Source: Moraxellaceae bacterium
GTDB lineage: Bacteria > Pseudomonadota > Gammaproteobacteria > Pseudomonadales > Moraxellaceae
NCBI GenBank assembly: GCA_004173455.1
Contig: SECL01000011.1
Location: 1-64,000 of the forward strand
Length of the DNA: 64,000 nt
Direction: 5' to 3'
This document shows positions 9,834-18,188 of the stretch, in pieces (within the stretch, counting starts at the first letter, position 1; every line of letters starts with the position of its first letter). The notes beneath the pieces were generated by a model. The model was not told the DNA's origin, did no database searches, and worked only from the letters and a program-made list of their open reading frames with translations. A program made the translations under genes and the position numbers.

Positions 9834-10538
9834 ATGCCGGAAACCACCATGACCGCTTTATCTTCCCATCCTTTTGATCTGGTTATTTTTGATTGGGATG
9901 GCACCCTGTTTGATTCAGTGTCGCAAATTGTGCAAAGCCTGCAATGGGCTGCACAGCAACACCAGCTTGATCTGTCTGCCGAAGCGGCCAAAAATATTAT
10001 TGGGCTAGGTTTGCCTGAAGTGATGCAAACCCTTTTTCCGGCACATGCAGCATTGCACGCCCAAATTCAGGCTGACTATGGCCGGCATTATGTGGTCAAT
10101 TCACATACGCAACGCTGGTTTGGCGGGGTGGATGAGCTATTAACCCAGTTGGAACAACAGGGCGTACTGCTGGCAGTTGCCACGGGTAAAAATCGGATTG
10201 GGCTGGATCGGGTGTTGGCTCAGACCCACAGCAAGCATCGCTTTATTGCCACCCGCTGCACTGATGAGGCCAGCTCCAAGCCGCATCCGCTCATGTTGCA
10301 ACAACTGCTGGCTGAAACCGGCATTGCCATTGAGCGCACGGTGATGGTGGGCGATACCACCTATGATCTGCAAATGGCACAATCGATTGGCATGTCACGT
10401 ATTGGCGTAAGCTATGGCGCCCATTCTGAAACGATGCTGGCTGCTTATCAACCGCTGGCCATTGTGCATTCGGTGAGTGAATTGGCACAATGGCTCGTTC
10501 CATCGGATGCGTTGAGTGCTGCTGAGACAGGTTGTTGA
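9834..10538 (+). CDS. HAD-IA phosphatase (phosphoglycolate phosphatase-like)
   Basis: A 234-residue HAD hydrolase with all four motifs: FDWDGTLFDS, VATGK, SSKPHP and VGDTTYD. The residues between motifs I and II form a helical cap, as in subfamily IA. The ATG at 9849 is an alternative start. It lies beside rluC, as such HAD genes often do in this order, and is a paralogue of the preceding gene. Its last 91 bases overlap the end of the convergent 597-residue gene. The substrate is likely a small sugar or glycolate phosphate, but this is inference from the family. Confidence 0.82.
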   Translation: MPETTMTALSSHPFDLVIFDWDGTLFDSVSQIVQSLQWAAQQHQLDLSAEAAKNIIGLGLPEVMQTLFPAHAALHAQIQADYGRHYVVNSHTQRWFGGVDELLTQLEQQGVLLAVATGKNRIGLDRVLAQTHSKHRFIATRCTDEASSKPHPLMLQQLLAETGIAIERTVMVGDTTYDLQMAQSIGMSRIGVSYGAHSETMLAAYQPLAIVHSVSELAQWLVPSDALSAAETGC

Positions 10539-12241
10539 AAATGCAAATAATAGGCGATATAACCGGACAGGTTGTGTTCACTATCATCAATACGGGTGCG
10601 AAAGCGATCATGCCGCACAAAAAAAGCATTTAAAATGGTTTGCGGGCTGCCAAAATACATGGCCATTTCCGGGTAAAAAAAACCAATGCGCTGGTAATGC
10701 GCACGTCGCGTAATCGTGTCTTCCAGCTCGGGCAACTGTGCCTGTTGCAGTAAGGCTCTATGTTGCGCATCCTTGTGCGGGCTGTCTTGCAAGCGACGTA
10801 CCATTTTATGCGCTGCCATGAGCATTTCCAGAAAAGTGGCATAAGCGGTCTGACGATTTTTAATAAATTTCAGGTTTTTAAGATAGTTGTTTAAACCAAA
10901 TTCAATATAACGCGGGTCTGGCTTAATCATGCTGAGTTCATTGGTGCAGTAACTGAGCCAGTGATCATGGTATTTCCAGTAGTCCTTGGCGATAAATTGC
11001 TCAAACATGTGTTCTACGGTGGCCAAGTGTTCGGATGACTGATTGATCTGGTATAGGCGCAACAAGGCGAACGCTGCCTCGCCATCATAGTAAACGATGC
11101 GGAATTTTTCCTTGAGTTGCAGCGAAGGATAATGCAGCACATGGGTAGTTTCGCCATGTTCGGATACCATTGACAAAATGCCCTGTGCAATCTTTTCGGC
11201 ATAAGGTAAATACTGGGCATCGTGAGTCAGCTGATAATACTTGGTGATCATGAGGATCGCGGCTGCATTGGCACCCAGTTTGATTTCCTGCGCGTCCGCA
11301 GCGCCATCCAGCATATAGCCCAACGTGCTATAACCTAATGTGGTTTGCTGTGGATGTACCTCGGCGTATAAATGCTGCAAAGCATATTCAATAGCCAGAC
11401 GGATTTTGGGTAAATAGTCGGGCTGTGCATGCACTTCCAGACTTTCAATCAGGGCATATAATGAAGTGCAGTGGCGTACGGTATTATAACTTTTAAGGAT
11501 TTTATTGTAGGTGGGAAAATAACCATAAATAAACTTGCCATTGGCTTGAATCTGCTGATAAAGAAACTCAGCATTGGCTTTGATTAAATCACCAATATGA
11601 TCTTTAAAATCTGAATCTTTAATCTTGCGAATTCCATTTTGCATGCCTGTAGAGTGTAATTCAATGATAGTGTTATTTTGAATAAGTAGGCCAAAAGTAT
11701 CAAATAAAATAACTGATTGATGCTTAATGTCATTTAGTATTAATGTGGGCTGGTGCTTATATTTCTTTTTAATATAACTATTTAGATTGGCTTGATCAAA
11801 ATAGCCGGGCTGGCTAATCTTTTCACTTTTTATAATCGCATTGCCATACAGTTCCTGCTCTAGAAATGCCAATTCAAAACGCGAATCAAAGGCAACGCCA
11901 CGGCGGAAGTGATTGTTATGCGCTTGTTTTTGAATCATCTGCTCAAGCATTGCCAAGGTGGTTTGTTCAAACTGATAAGCCAGATCAATCTTGATAAATT
12001 GCGGAAGTGTCTGATTTTTTTTATAAAGGTGAGTTAGAAAGTTCTGGCAACGTTTCCATGCGGTCGAAAAATCGGGGTCAGTCGTTTGCCACACTTGAGC
12101 ACGCTGGCTGGCCGTACCATAAGAGATAAAAAACACATAGGGATAGCCAGACGAGGTATCAATGGCCTCAGCCTTTTGCCTAAAATAACCATAAATTTCT
12201 GCCATTAATTGCTTAGCGTTAGTGTGTGTGGTTACCGACAT
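10448..12241 (-). CDS. Uncharacterised 597-residue protein, possible six-hairpin glycosidase fold
   Basis: I do not recognise a named family. The N-terminal ~200 residues are alpha/beta with motifs FFISYGTAS and RRGVAFDSRFELAFLEQEL. Residues 230-500 are helix pairs with spaced aromatics (VRHCTSLYALIESLE, YDGEAAFALLRLYQ, KYHDHWLSYCTNEL), which resemble an (alpha/alpha)6 barrel seen in glycosidases, epimerases and lyases. There is no signal peptide and no membrane segment, so it should be cytoplasmic. It lies just upstream of, and divergent from, the giant adhesin gene. Its 3' end overlaps the HAD gene by 91 bases. A role in polysaccharide or adhesin modification is only a guess. Confidence 0.7.
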   Translation of the reverse strand: MSVTTHTNAKQLMAEIYGYFRQKAEAIDTSSGYPYVFFISYGTASQRAQVWQTTDPDFSTAWKRCQNFLTHLYKKNQTLPQFIKIDLAYQFEQTTLAMLEQMIQKQAHNNHFRRGVAFDSRFELAFLEQELYGNAIIKSEKISQPGYFDQANLNSYIKKKYKHQPTLILNDIKHQSVILFDTFGLLIQNNTIIELHSTGMQNGIRKIKDSDFKDHIGDLIKANAEFLYQQIQANGKFIYGYFPTYNKILKSYNTVRHCTSLYALIESLEVHAQPDYLPKIRLAIEYALQHLYAEVHPQQTTLGYSTLGYMLDGAADAQEIKLGANAAAILMITKYYQLTHDAQYLPYAEKIAQGILSMVSEHGETTHVLHYPSLQLKEKFRIVYYDGEAAFALLRLYQINQSSEHLATVEHMFEQFIAKDYWKYHDHWLSYCTNELSMIKPDPRYIEFGLNNYLKNLKFIKNRQTAYATFLEMLMAAHKMVRRLQDSPHKDAQHRALLQQAQLPELEDTITRRAHYQRIGFFYPEMAMYFGSPQTILNAFFVRHDRFRTRIDDSEHNLSGYIAYYLHFQQPVSAALNASDGTSHCANSLTECTMASG

Positions 12242-12676
12242 TTAGTATTCCCCGGACATTTTAATCCAAATTATATTGGTTTCTGGCACGCTTCCTGTGC
12301 CGATTTGATCGGTGTTATTGCAGGGTTATATTTTTTTGAGAATCTTATAAATAATTTAATTGTGATAGTGGTATTAGTATTAAAATTTGTTATTTAATGT
12401 TAGTTATTAATAAGTTTTATTAATTTTTAAAAGAAAAAAATTATTAATTGAATTGGTAGAAGTGATGCAGAATAAGTCTATAAACTGATCTGTCTATAGA
12501 GAGAATAAAATCGATTACATTTATTAATATAACGCAAAATAAGTACACAATTAGGGCAACTTTGCTGTCTATATTCAGAATGTAGCAGGAAAGATGTATT
12601 TATTGTTTCTAATGACAGGATCGACCTGCTTAATCACAGAACAGGGTGTAAGAACGGATAAAAAGAGGGAATTTAT
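12242..12676 (+). promoter_or_regulatory. A+T-rich intergenic region upstream of the adhesin gene
   Basis: This 435-base region between divergent genes is strongly A+T-rich, unlike both flanks, and has no credible gene. CTGTCTATA occurs at 12490-12498 and 12565-12573, and GTCTATA also at 12476-12482, which could be sites for a regulator. AGAGGGA about 8 bases before 12677 is a good ribosome binding site for the adhesin. I found no clear sigma-70 promoter. A+T-rich DNA before a surface adhesin suggests silencing by an H-NS-like protein; that is inference. Confidence 0.4.
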
Positions 12677-15600
12677 ATGGCTGCCAATATTGTTGTTGTC
12701 TCAAAAAGCTCAGCAGAAACCTTAACGAATACGGTGGATAGCCGACTGACGATTAATGAACCCTCTATTGTGCAAATTGGCGCTAATCGTGCTGATGTGG
12801 CAAAAATGGAGCGACTGGATAGTTCACTGGTGGTGACCTTAAAGGACGGTGAGGTTATTACGCTGGATGGCTTTTTTGATGCCATTAATAGTAGCGCCAA
12901 CAGTCTGGTCTTGCGTGATGCGGATGGCTCATTCTGGCTGGCGGAAATCAATCCGCAAAGTGGTGCGTTTGCCCTGATTGATTACTTGCCACTTGAGTCA
13001 CTAGACCCGCTGCTGTTAACTGAGCATACCGGCGCGGCTGCAATGCCCTGGTTGTTGGGAGCGCTGGGCGTTGGCGGCGTGGCTGCTTTGGCAGGGTCGG
13101 GCGGCGGTGGAGGGGGTGGCGGTAGCGGTAGTTCAAATAATAATGGCGATGATGACACCGATAGTGATGCTGATAGCGACTCGGATAGTGATTCAGATTC
13201 GGATAGCGACTCAGATTCAGATTCAGATGGTAATGCTGATACCACAGCACCGGATATTCCAACAGATCTAAACATTAATGACGCAGGCAATACGGTTACG
13301 GGTCATGCTGAACCGGGTTCAACCGTTATTATTAAAACACAGGATGGGACAGCACTCGGGCAAGCCACAGTAGATGCAGATGGTAATTTTAGCGTTACCA
13401 TTGATCCACCACAAACCAATGGGGAAGCTCTGGAAGTCACAGCAACCGATGCAGCGGGCAATGTGAGCGAAGCAGGAGACATTAATGCCCCTGATACCAC
13501 GGCACCAGATGCGCCAAGTGATTTAAGCATTAACGATACAGGAACAATAATTACAGGACATGCTGAGTCGGGTTCCACTGTGATTGCTACAGATGCCAAT
13601 GGCACTGAGATTGGCAGAGCAACTGCTGATGATCAGGGGAATTTTAGTATTAATTTGAATAATCCAGAGCTTGATGGTGAGCATATTAGCGTTACGGCTA
13701 CCGATCCTGCCAATAACCAAAGTGCGAGTACAGAAATTATTTCGCCATTAGTTGATGATACAGATAGCGATGCTGATGCTGATGCTGATGCTGATGCTGA
13801 TGCTGATGCTGATGCTGATGCTGATGCTGATGCTGATGCCGATGCTGATGCCGATGCCGATGCCGATGCCGACGCCGACGCTGACGCTGATGCTGACGCT
13901 GATGCTGATGCTGATGCTGATGCGGACGCCGATGCTGATGCTGATGCGGATGCGGATGCTGATGCGGACGCTGATGCCGATGCCGATGCCGATGCCGACG
14001 CTGATGCCGACGCTGATGCTGATGCCGATGCCGATGCCGATGCCGATGCCGATGCCGATGCTGATGCTGATGCCGATGCCGATGCTGATGCTGATGCTGA
14101 CTTAATTGATGGTCTTACCATCGTGGCAGATGCGGATGCGGATGGGGTGGTTAATGCTTCTGAAATAGGAGCTGATCGTACAGTGACTGTGCAAATCAGT
14201 TTGGGCGCAGATGCTGCAGTGGGTAATACCATTACAGTAAACGGCACAGAGCATACGGTAGCTGCAAATGACCTGAGCAATGGTTTTATTAGCGCTGAAG
14301 TGGCGGCACCTACAGATGGTGCGCTAACAATCAATGTCAGTGCGGCTGATGGCAATGGTGGAACTGATAGCCTGACTGGTTCGGTAACTGTCGATACCGT
14401 TGCTGATAACTTGCTGGGCAATATTACTGTGTTGGCCGATAGCAATACGGATGGCGTGCTGAATGCCAGTGAAATTGGTGCAGATGGTTTAGCAGAAGTG
14501 CAAATTGCGCTAGGTGCTGATGCATTGGCTGGTGGCGTAATTACTGTCAATGGTCAGGATCACACCATAAGTACTGATGATGTGACTAACGGCTTTATCA
14601 ATGTGGAAGTTGCTGCTACTACTGAGGGCGCGCTCAGCATTGATGTGAGTGCTACTGATGCAGATGGTAATGTTGATACCGCGAGCAATACGATTACGGT
14701 CGATACCACGCCCAGTAATATTATTGGTGACATTAGTATTATTGGTGATGTCAATGCTGATGACTTGATTAACGCAGCTGAAATTGATGCACAAGGCAAT
14801 ATTGCCGTCCAAGTTACTCTGGGCAATGATACGGAAGTGGGCGACACAATAAATGTGAATGGTACTGATTATGTCATTGATGCTGATGACCTGATCGCAG
14901 GTAATATCGTTGCTGATGTCGCTGTCAATGCAGAAGGTACGTTGGCCATTGAGGTAACAGCTACAGATGGCGAGGGTAATGTCAGTACTTCTAGCAGCAC
15001 TGTTGTAGTAGATACCACGCCACGTGACCTGCTGGGCGATATGACGGTAGTAGCGGACGCCAATGCCGATAACCTGCTCAATGCCAGTGAAGTTGGCATT
15101 GATAACATGATTGATGTTCGTGTTGGTCTGGGTGCCGAAGCAGTGGAAGGCACGGTGATTACAGTAAATGGCAGCGATTACAGTGTAGGTGCCAATGACA
15201 TCACCAATGGTTTTATCACAGCAACCGTCGAAGTTAATGCACAGGGTAATCTGACGATTAATGCCAGTGCCATTGATCCAGAGGGCAATACCGCAACCGA
15301 TAGCGCAACTGTCACTGTCGATACCACGCCACGTAATATTGTGGGTGAAATCAGCGTGATGGCAGATACCAATGCAGATGGGGTACTGAATGCAACTGAA
15401 ATTGGTACTGATGCAATGGTCAGTGTCAGCGTGGAGCTGGGGCCAGATGCTACGGTTGGAACTACTCTCACTGTCAATGGCGTTGATAACGTGATAGATG
15501 CTGATGATCTTGCAAATGGTTTTATCATCACTGAAATCGCAGCAACAACCGAAGGTAATCTTGAAATTACAGCGAGTGCAACCGATCCGGAAGGCAACGT

Positions 15601-18079
15601 CGATACCAGCACTGCCACTGTTGCCGTAGATACCCTTGCTGATGATCTGCTGGGTAATATCACTGTCTTGGCTGACGTAAATACCGATGGTTTGATTAAT
15701 GCGGTTGAAGCAGGCAATAACAGCCAAATCGCAGTACAGGTTGGACTGGGTGCTGATGCCATTACTGGTACAGTTGTGAATGTGAATGGTACAGACTATA
15801 CGGTCAATGACGGCGATATAACCAATGGCTTCATTGTGGCGCAAGTCAATGCAACACAGGAAGGAGTGCTTAATATTGATGTGGCTGCCATTGATGCGGA
15901 TGGCAATGTCGACACAGCGACTACGGCAGTTACAGTCGATACCGTTGCACCACAGATACCGGTGCTCACCCTCACCAACCTGATTGACAGTGGTACAGTG
16001 GGTGACAATATTACCAATGATAATACCTTTACGCTGGGTCTGAGTGCCGTGCCTGAAACAGGGGCAAGCGTAACCTATCAAATCTCTACTGATGACGGTG
16101 CAAGCTGGACAAGTACTGATACAGCACAAACCAATCTGGCAGATGGAAGTTATCAGTTCCGTGCTGTGGTGACTGATGTAGCTGGTAATGTCGCCACTGG
16201 TGCTGCGCTTAGTGTTAATGTCGATACGCTAGCGCCTGCTGTTCCAACTACACTGGCATTTAGCCCAGACAATACTGTGCTGCTGGGTGAAGGTGAAGTG
16301 GGTGCCACGATACAAGTACGGGATGCAGACACTGACGAGCTGCTTACCACCACCACAGTTGATGACAATAGCCAGTACGCGGCTGTATATGCGGATGGCT
16401 TTGCAGGGCGTAACCTCAGATTGGTGGCGATTGATGCGGCAGGAAACAGTGCAGCAACCACTAACACCAATCCGGTTTCAGGCACTGATGGCCTGGTGAC
16501 TGTCGTACAAAATGCGATTGCTAATCTCAGTGATGCCAGCATGATTGAGCCAGTTTCCGTACTGGTCAACAATCTGGCTGATCCCAATACCGGAACATTA
16601 AGTGGCCTAACCGGCATTGTAGAGCAGCTTACTGATACCAACCAGCCCGTGCTCGGTGCCATTACCGAACTGGTCAACACATTGACCGCTGCCAATACCG
16701 GCGGGGATGCAAACCTTGGGGCGCTGATTAATGCCTTAAATGATGTGGCAGGATTTTTAGGCAGTAGTGACCCCGCGGATATTGCAGCCGCTAATAGCCA
16801 TATTGCGACGCTACTTGGTGCAGGCGATGGCACCACGGTGGTGTCCGATGTGCTCAATGACACCGTCGCAGGCACCAACCAGATTGTATCCGAACTGCTG
16901 GGTGGCTCCATTGGCGTTAACATTGAGACGGGTGGTTTGGATGAACTGGTTGATACCGCCGGGCTAAATGGTGTAGTGGGTGGCCTGACAGCAGTGCTTA
17001 ATCCTCTATTGACTGGATTGAGCATTCCGCTACAGCTACTGGGCGTTAACCTGAATCTAGCTGATATTACCAATGGCTTGCTCACCGCCGTGGATAACCT
17101 ACTGTCTGGTGAGGAAGTGATTCAAAATGGCGTGGCTCAGGCCACGGGAGTGCTGGATGAGATTGCTGCCGGATTGCTAGATGATGGCGCGCTATTGGAT
17201 GAGTTAATTGATGTACTAGGTCTAGATGGCCTAGGCGGCGTGGTTAATACGCTGGTTAGCGGTGTGCTTAGCCCCATTGTAACGGGTGTGGTTGATCTGG
17301 CGAATGGTAATGGTGTTTTATTACCACCTAATCCTGGTCCAGGTAATTCAACCACCCTACTGGATGAAGTTTCCACCATTGTGAATGACCTGACTGGCGG
17401 TGATGACACCAATCTGATTCCGGTGAGTAACCTGTTGGACAATGTGATCCGTAATGATGACTTTGTACTGGGAGATATTGTCAATTCAATCAATGACCTG
17501 ACCAATACCGATGATGGTACACTGGGTGTGCTGACCCAACTGGTTCAGGATTTATATGGCAGTAATGTGACCGGACTTGAGGAGCTGACTCAAGGCTTGG
17601 GAGGGTTACTTAATGGCTTGCTGGATCAAACTGTACAGCCCTTGATTGATGGCGTGTTTGGCGGTATTCAACCCTTGCCAGATATGGCCGGTGACGACAT
17701 TCTGGTGAGTGGCCTAAGCAACGAAACCTTTGTGGGTGGCGATGGTGCAGATAGCCTCATGTTTATGTTGTTGAGCAATACGGATAATGCAGGTGGTAAT
17801 GGCAGTGATATCTGGCGTGATTTCCATGTCGGTAATACGGCCACCGACAGTCAGGCCGACCAGATTGACATCAGTGCGCTGCTGGTAGATTACAACGGGG
17901 ATGGCTCGGCTGCTTCGCTGGATGCGTATATTACCGTCACCCAGAATGGTGCCAATACAGTCATTAATATTGACCGGGATGGCGATGCCGGTGTACATGC
18001 CAGTACTGATTTGCTGACCTTAACCAACGTGAATGTGGATCTGGACACTTTGCTGGCCAATCAGCAGATTCTGATTTAA
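12677..18079 (+). CDS. Giant BapA-type adhesin secreted by type I secretion
   Basis: An 1800-residue, acidic, apparently Cys-free protein. Order: BapA-like N-terminal domain (1-125), Gly-rich and Ser-Asp linker (140-187), two Ig-like domains (191-272, 276-360), an (Asp-Ala)55 tract (365-474), six repeats of exactly 103 residues (475-1092), two more Ig-like domains (to about 1280), a Leu/Asn-rich helical region (1285-1660), and a C-terminal VCA0849-type type I secretion target ending in LLANQQILI. Each 103-residue repeat has an EF-hand-like loop, for example [12 protein letters not shown] at 485. No Sec signal peptide. No transporter genes are nearby, so the exporter must be elsewhere. Expected role: attachment and biofilm. 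Confidence 0.88.
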   Translation: MAANIVVVSKSSAETLTNTVDSRLTINEPSIVQIGANRADVAKMERLDSSLVVTLKDGEVITLDGFFDAINSSANSLVLRDADGSFWLAEINPQSGAFALIDYLPLESLDPLLLTEHTGAAAMPWLLGALGVGGVAALAGSGGGGGGGGSGSSNNNGDDDTDSDADSDSDSDSDSDSDSDSDSDGNADTTAPDIPTDLNINDAGNTVTGHAEPGSTVIIKTQDGTALGQATVDADGNFSVTIDPPQTNGEALEVTATDAAGNVSEAGDINAPDTTAPDAPSDLSINDTGTIITGHAESGSTVIATDANGTEIGRATADDQGNFSINLNNPELDGEHISVTATDPANNQSASTEIISPLVDDTDSDADADADADADADADADADADADADADADADADADADADADADADADADADADADADADADADADADADADADADADADADADADADADADADADADADADADADADADADLIDGLTIVADADADGVVNASEIGADRTVTVQISLGADAAVGNTITVNGTEHTVAANDLSNGFISAEVAAPTDGALTINVSAADGNGGTDSLTGSVTVDTVADNLLGNITVLADSNTDGVLNASEIGADGLAEVQIALGADALAGGVITVNGQDHTISTDDVTNGFINVEVAATTEGALSIDVSATDADGNVDTASNTITVDTTPSNIIGDISIIGDVNADDLINAAEIDAQGNIAVQVTLGNDTEVGDTINVNGTDYVIDADDLIAGNIVADVAVNAEGTLAIEVTATDGEGNVSTSSSTVVVDTTPRDLLGDMTVVADANADNLLNASEVGIDNMIDVRVGLGAEAVEGTVITVNGSDYSVGANDITNGFITATVEVNAQGNLTINASAIDPEGNTATDSATVTVDTTPRNIVGEISVMADTNADGVLNATEIGTDAMVSVSVELGPDATVGTTLTVNGVDNVIDADDLANGFIITEIAATTEGNLEITASATDPEGNVDTSTATVAVDTLADDLLGNITVLADVNTDGLINAVEAGNNSQIAVQVGLGADAITGTVVNVNGTDYTVNDGDITNGFIVAQVNATQEGVLNIDVAAIDADGNVDTATTAVTVDTVAPQIPVLTLTNLIDSGTVGDNITNDNTFTLGLSAVPETGASVTYQISTDDGASWTSTDTAQTNLADGSYQFRAVVTDVAGNVATGAALSVNVDTLAPAVPTTLAFSPDNTVLLGEGEVGATIQVRDADTDELLTTTTVDDNSQYAAVYADGFAGRNLRLVAIDAAGNSAATTNTNPVSGTDGLVTVVQNAIANLSDASMIEPVSVLVNNLADPNTGTLSGLTGIVEQLTDTNQPVLGAITELVNTLTAANTGGDANLGALINALNDVAGFLGSSDPADIAAANSHIATLLGAGDGTTVVSDVLNDTVAGTNQIVSELLGGSIGVNIETGGLDELVDTAGLNGVVGGLTAVLNPLLTGLSIPLQLLGVNLNLADITNGLLTAVDNLLSGEEVIQNGVAQATGVLDEIAAGLLDDGALLDELIDVLGLDGLGGVVNTLVSGVLSPIVTGVVDLANGNGVLLPPNPGPGNSTTLLDEVSTIVNDLTGGDDTNLIPVSNLLDNVIRNDDFVLGDIVNSINDLTNTDDGTLGVLTQLVQDLYGSNVTGLEELTQGLGGLLNGLLDQTVQPLIDGVFGGIQPLPDMAGDDILVSGLSNETFVGGDGADSLMFMLLSNTDNAGGNGSDIWRDFHVGNTATDSQADQIDISALLVDYNGDGSAASLDAYITVTQNGANTVINIDRDGDAGVHASTDLLTLTNVNVDLDTLLANQQILI
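13769..14098 (+). repeat. Hexanucleotide tract coding (Asp-Ala)55
   Basis: Fifty-five in-frame hexamers of the form GAY-GCN run without interruption. GATGCT dominates the first part, and GATGCC, GACGCT and GATGCG are mixed in later, so the protein repeat is perfect but the DNA repeat has drifted at third positions. Expansion or contraction by whole hexamers would change linker length without changing the frame. Confidence 0.95.
14099..15952 (+). repeat. Six tandem 309-bp repeats (103 residues each)
   Basis: The first Asp of the EF-hand-like loop falls at codons 485, 588, 691, 794, 897 and 1000, an exact period of 103 codons. Each unit reads like an Ig-fold domain: loop DxNxDGxxNxxE, then ITVNG, a turn TNGFI, and a closing DxxGNxxT...VDT. 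The DNA copies have diverged while the length has been kept. Confidence 0.9.
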
Positions 18080-18100
18080 ATATGGCGGATTAAGCGCCAC

Positions 18101-18132
18101 AAAAAAGAGGACATTTATTGTCCTCTTTTTTT
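18101..18132. terminator. Bidirectional terminator between adhesin and ptsP
   Basis: AAAAAAGAGGACA, loop TTTAT and TGTCCTCTTTTTTT form a perfect stem with A/T runs on both sides. It lies between two convergent genes, so it can serve both. Confidence 0.88.
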
Positions 18133-18188
18133 ATTTTCAGGTTAAAAAAACCATGATGCCTATAGGAAATATATTCTAATTGGCAAGC

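Noticed and set aside
13769-14098. On/off phase variation by slippage
   Set aside because: The unit is six bases, so slippage changes length but never the frame.
13633-14550. Long minus-strand frame with an Ala-Ser repeat
   Set aside because: It is the antisense shadow of the Asp-Ala hexamer tract. It has no ribosome binding site and no sensible domain.
13769-15952. CRISPR-like array
   Set aside because: The hexamers and 309-base units are in-frame protein repeats without unique spacers of constant length.
14510-16129. 539-codon minus-strand frame opposite the adhesin repeats
   Set aside because: Cys-, Ile- and Asn-rich composition with no domain and no start signal; it mirrors the repeats of the real gene on the other strand.
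12677-18079. Autotransporter or Sec-dependent adhesin
   Set aside because: No Sec or extended signal peptide and no C-terminal beta-barrel; the end fits a type I secretion target.
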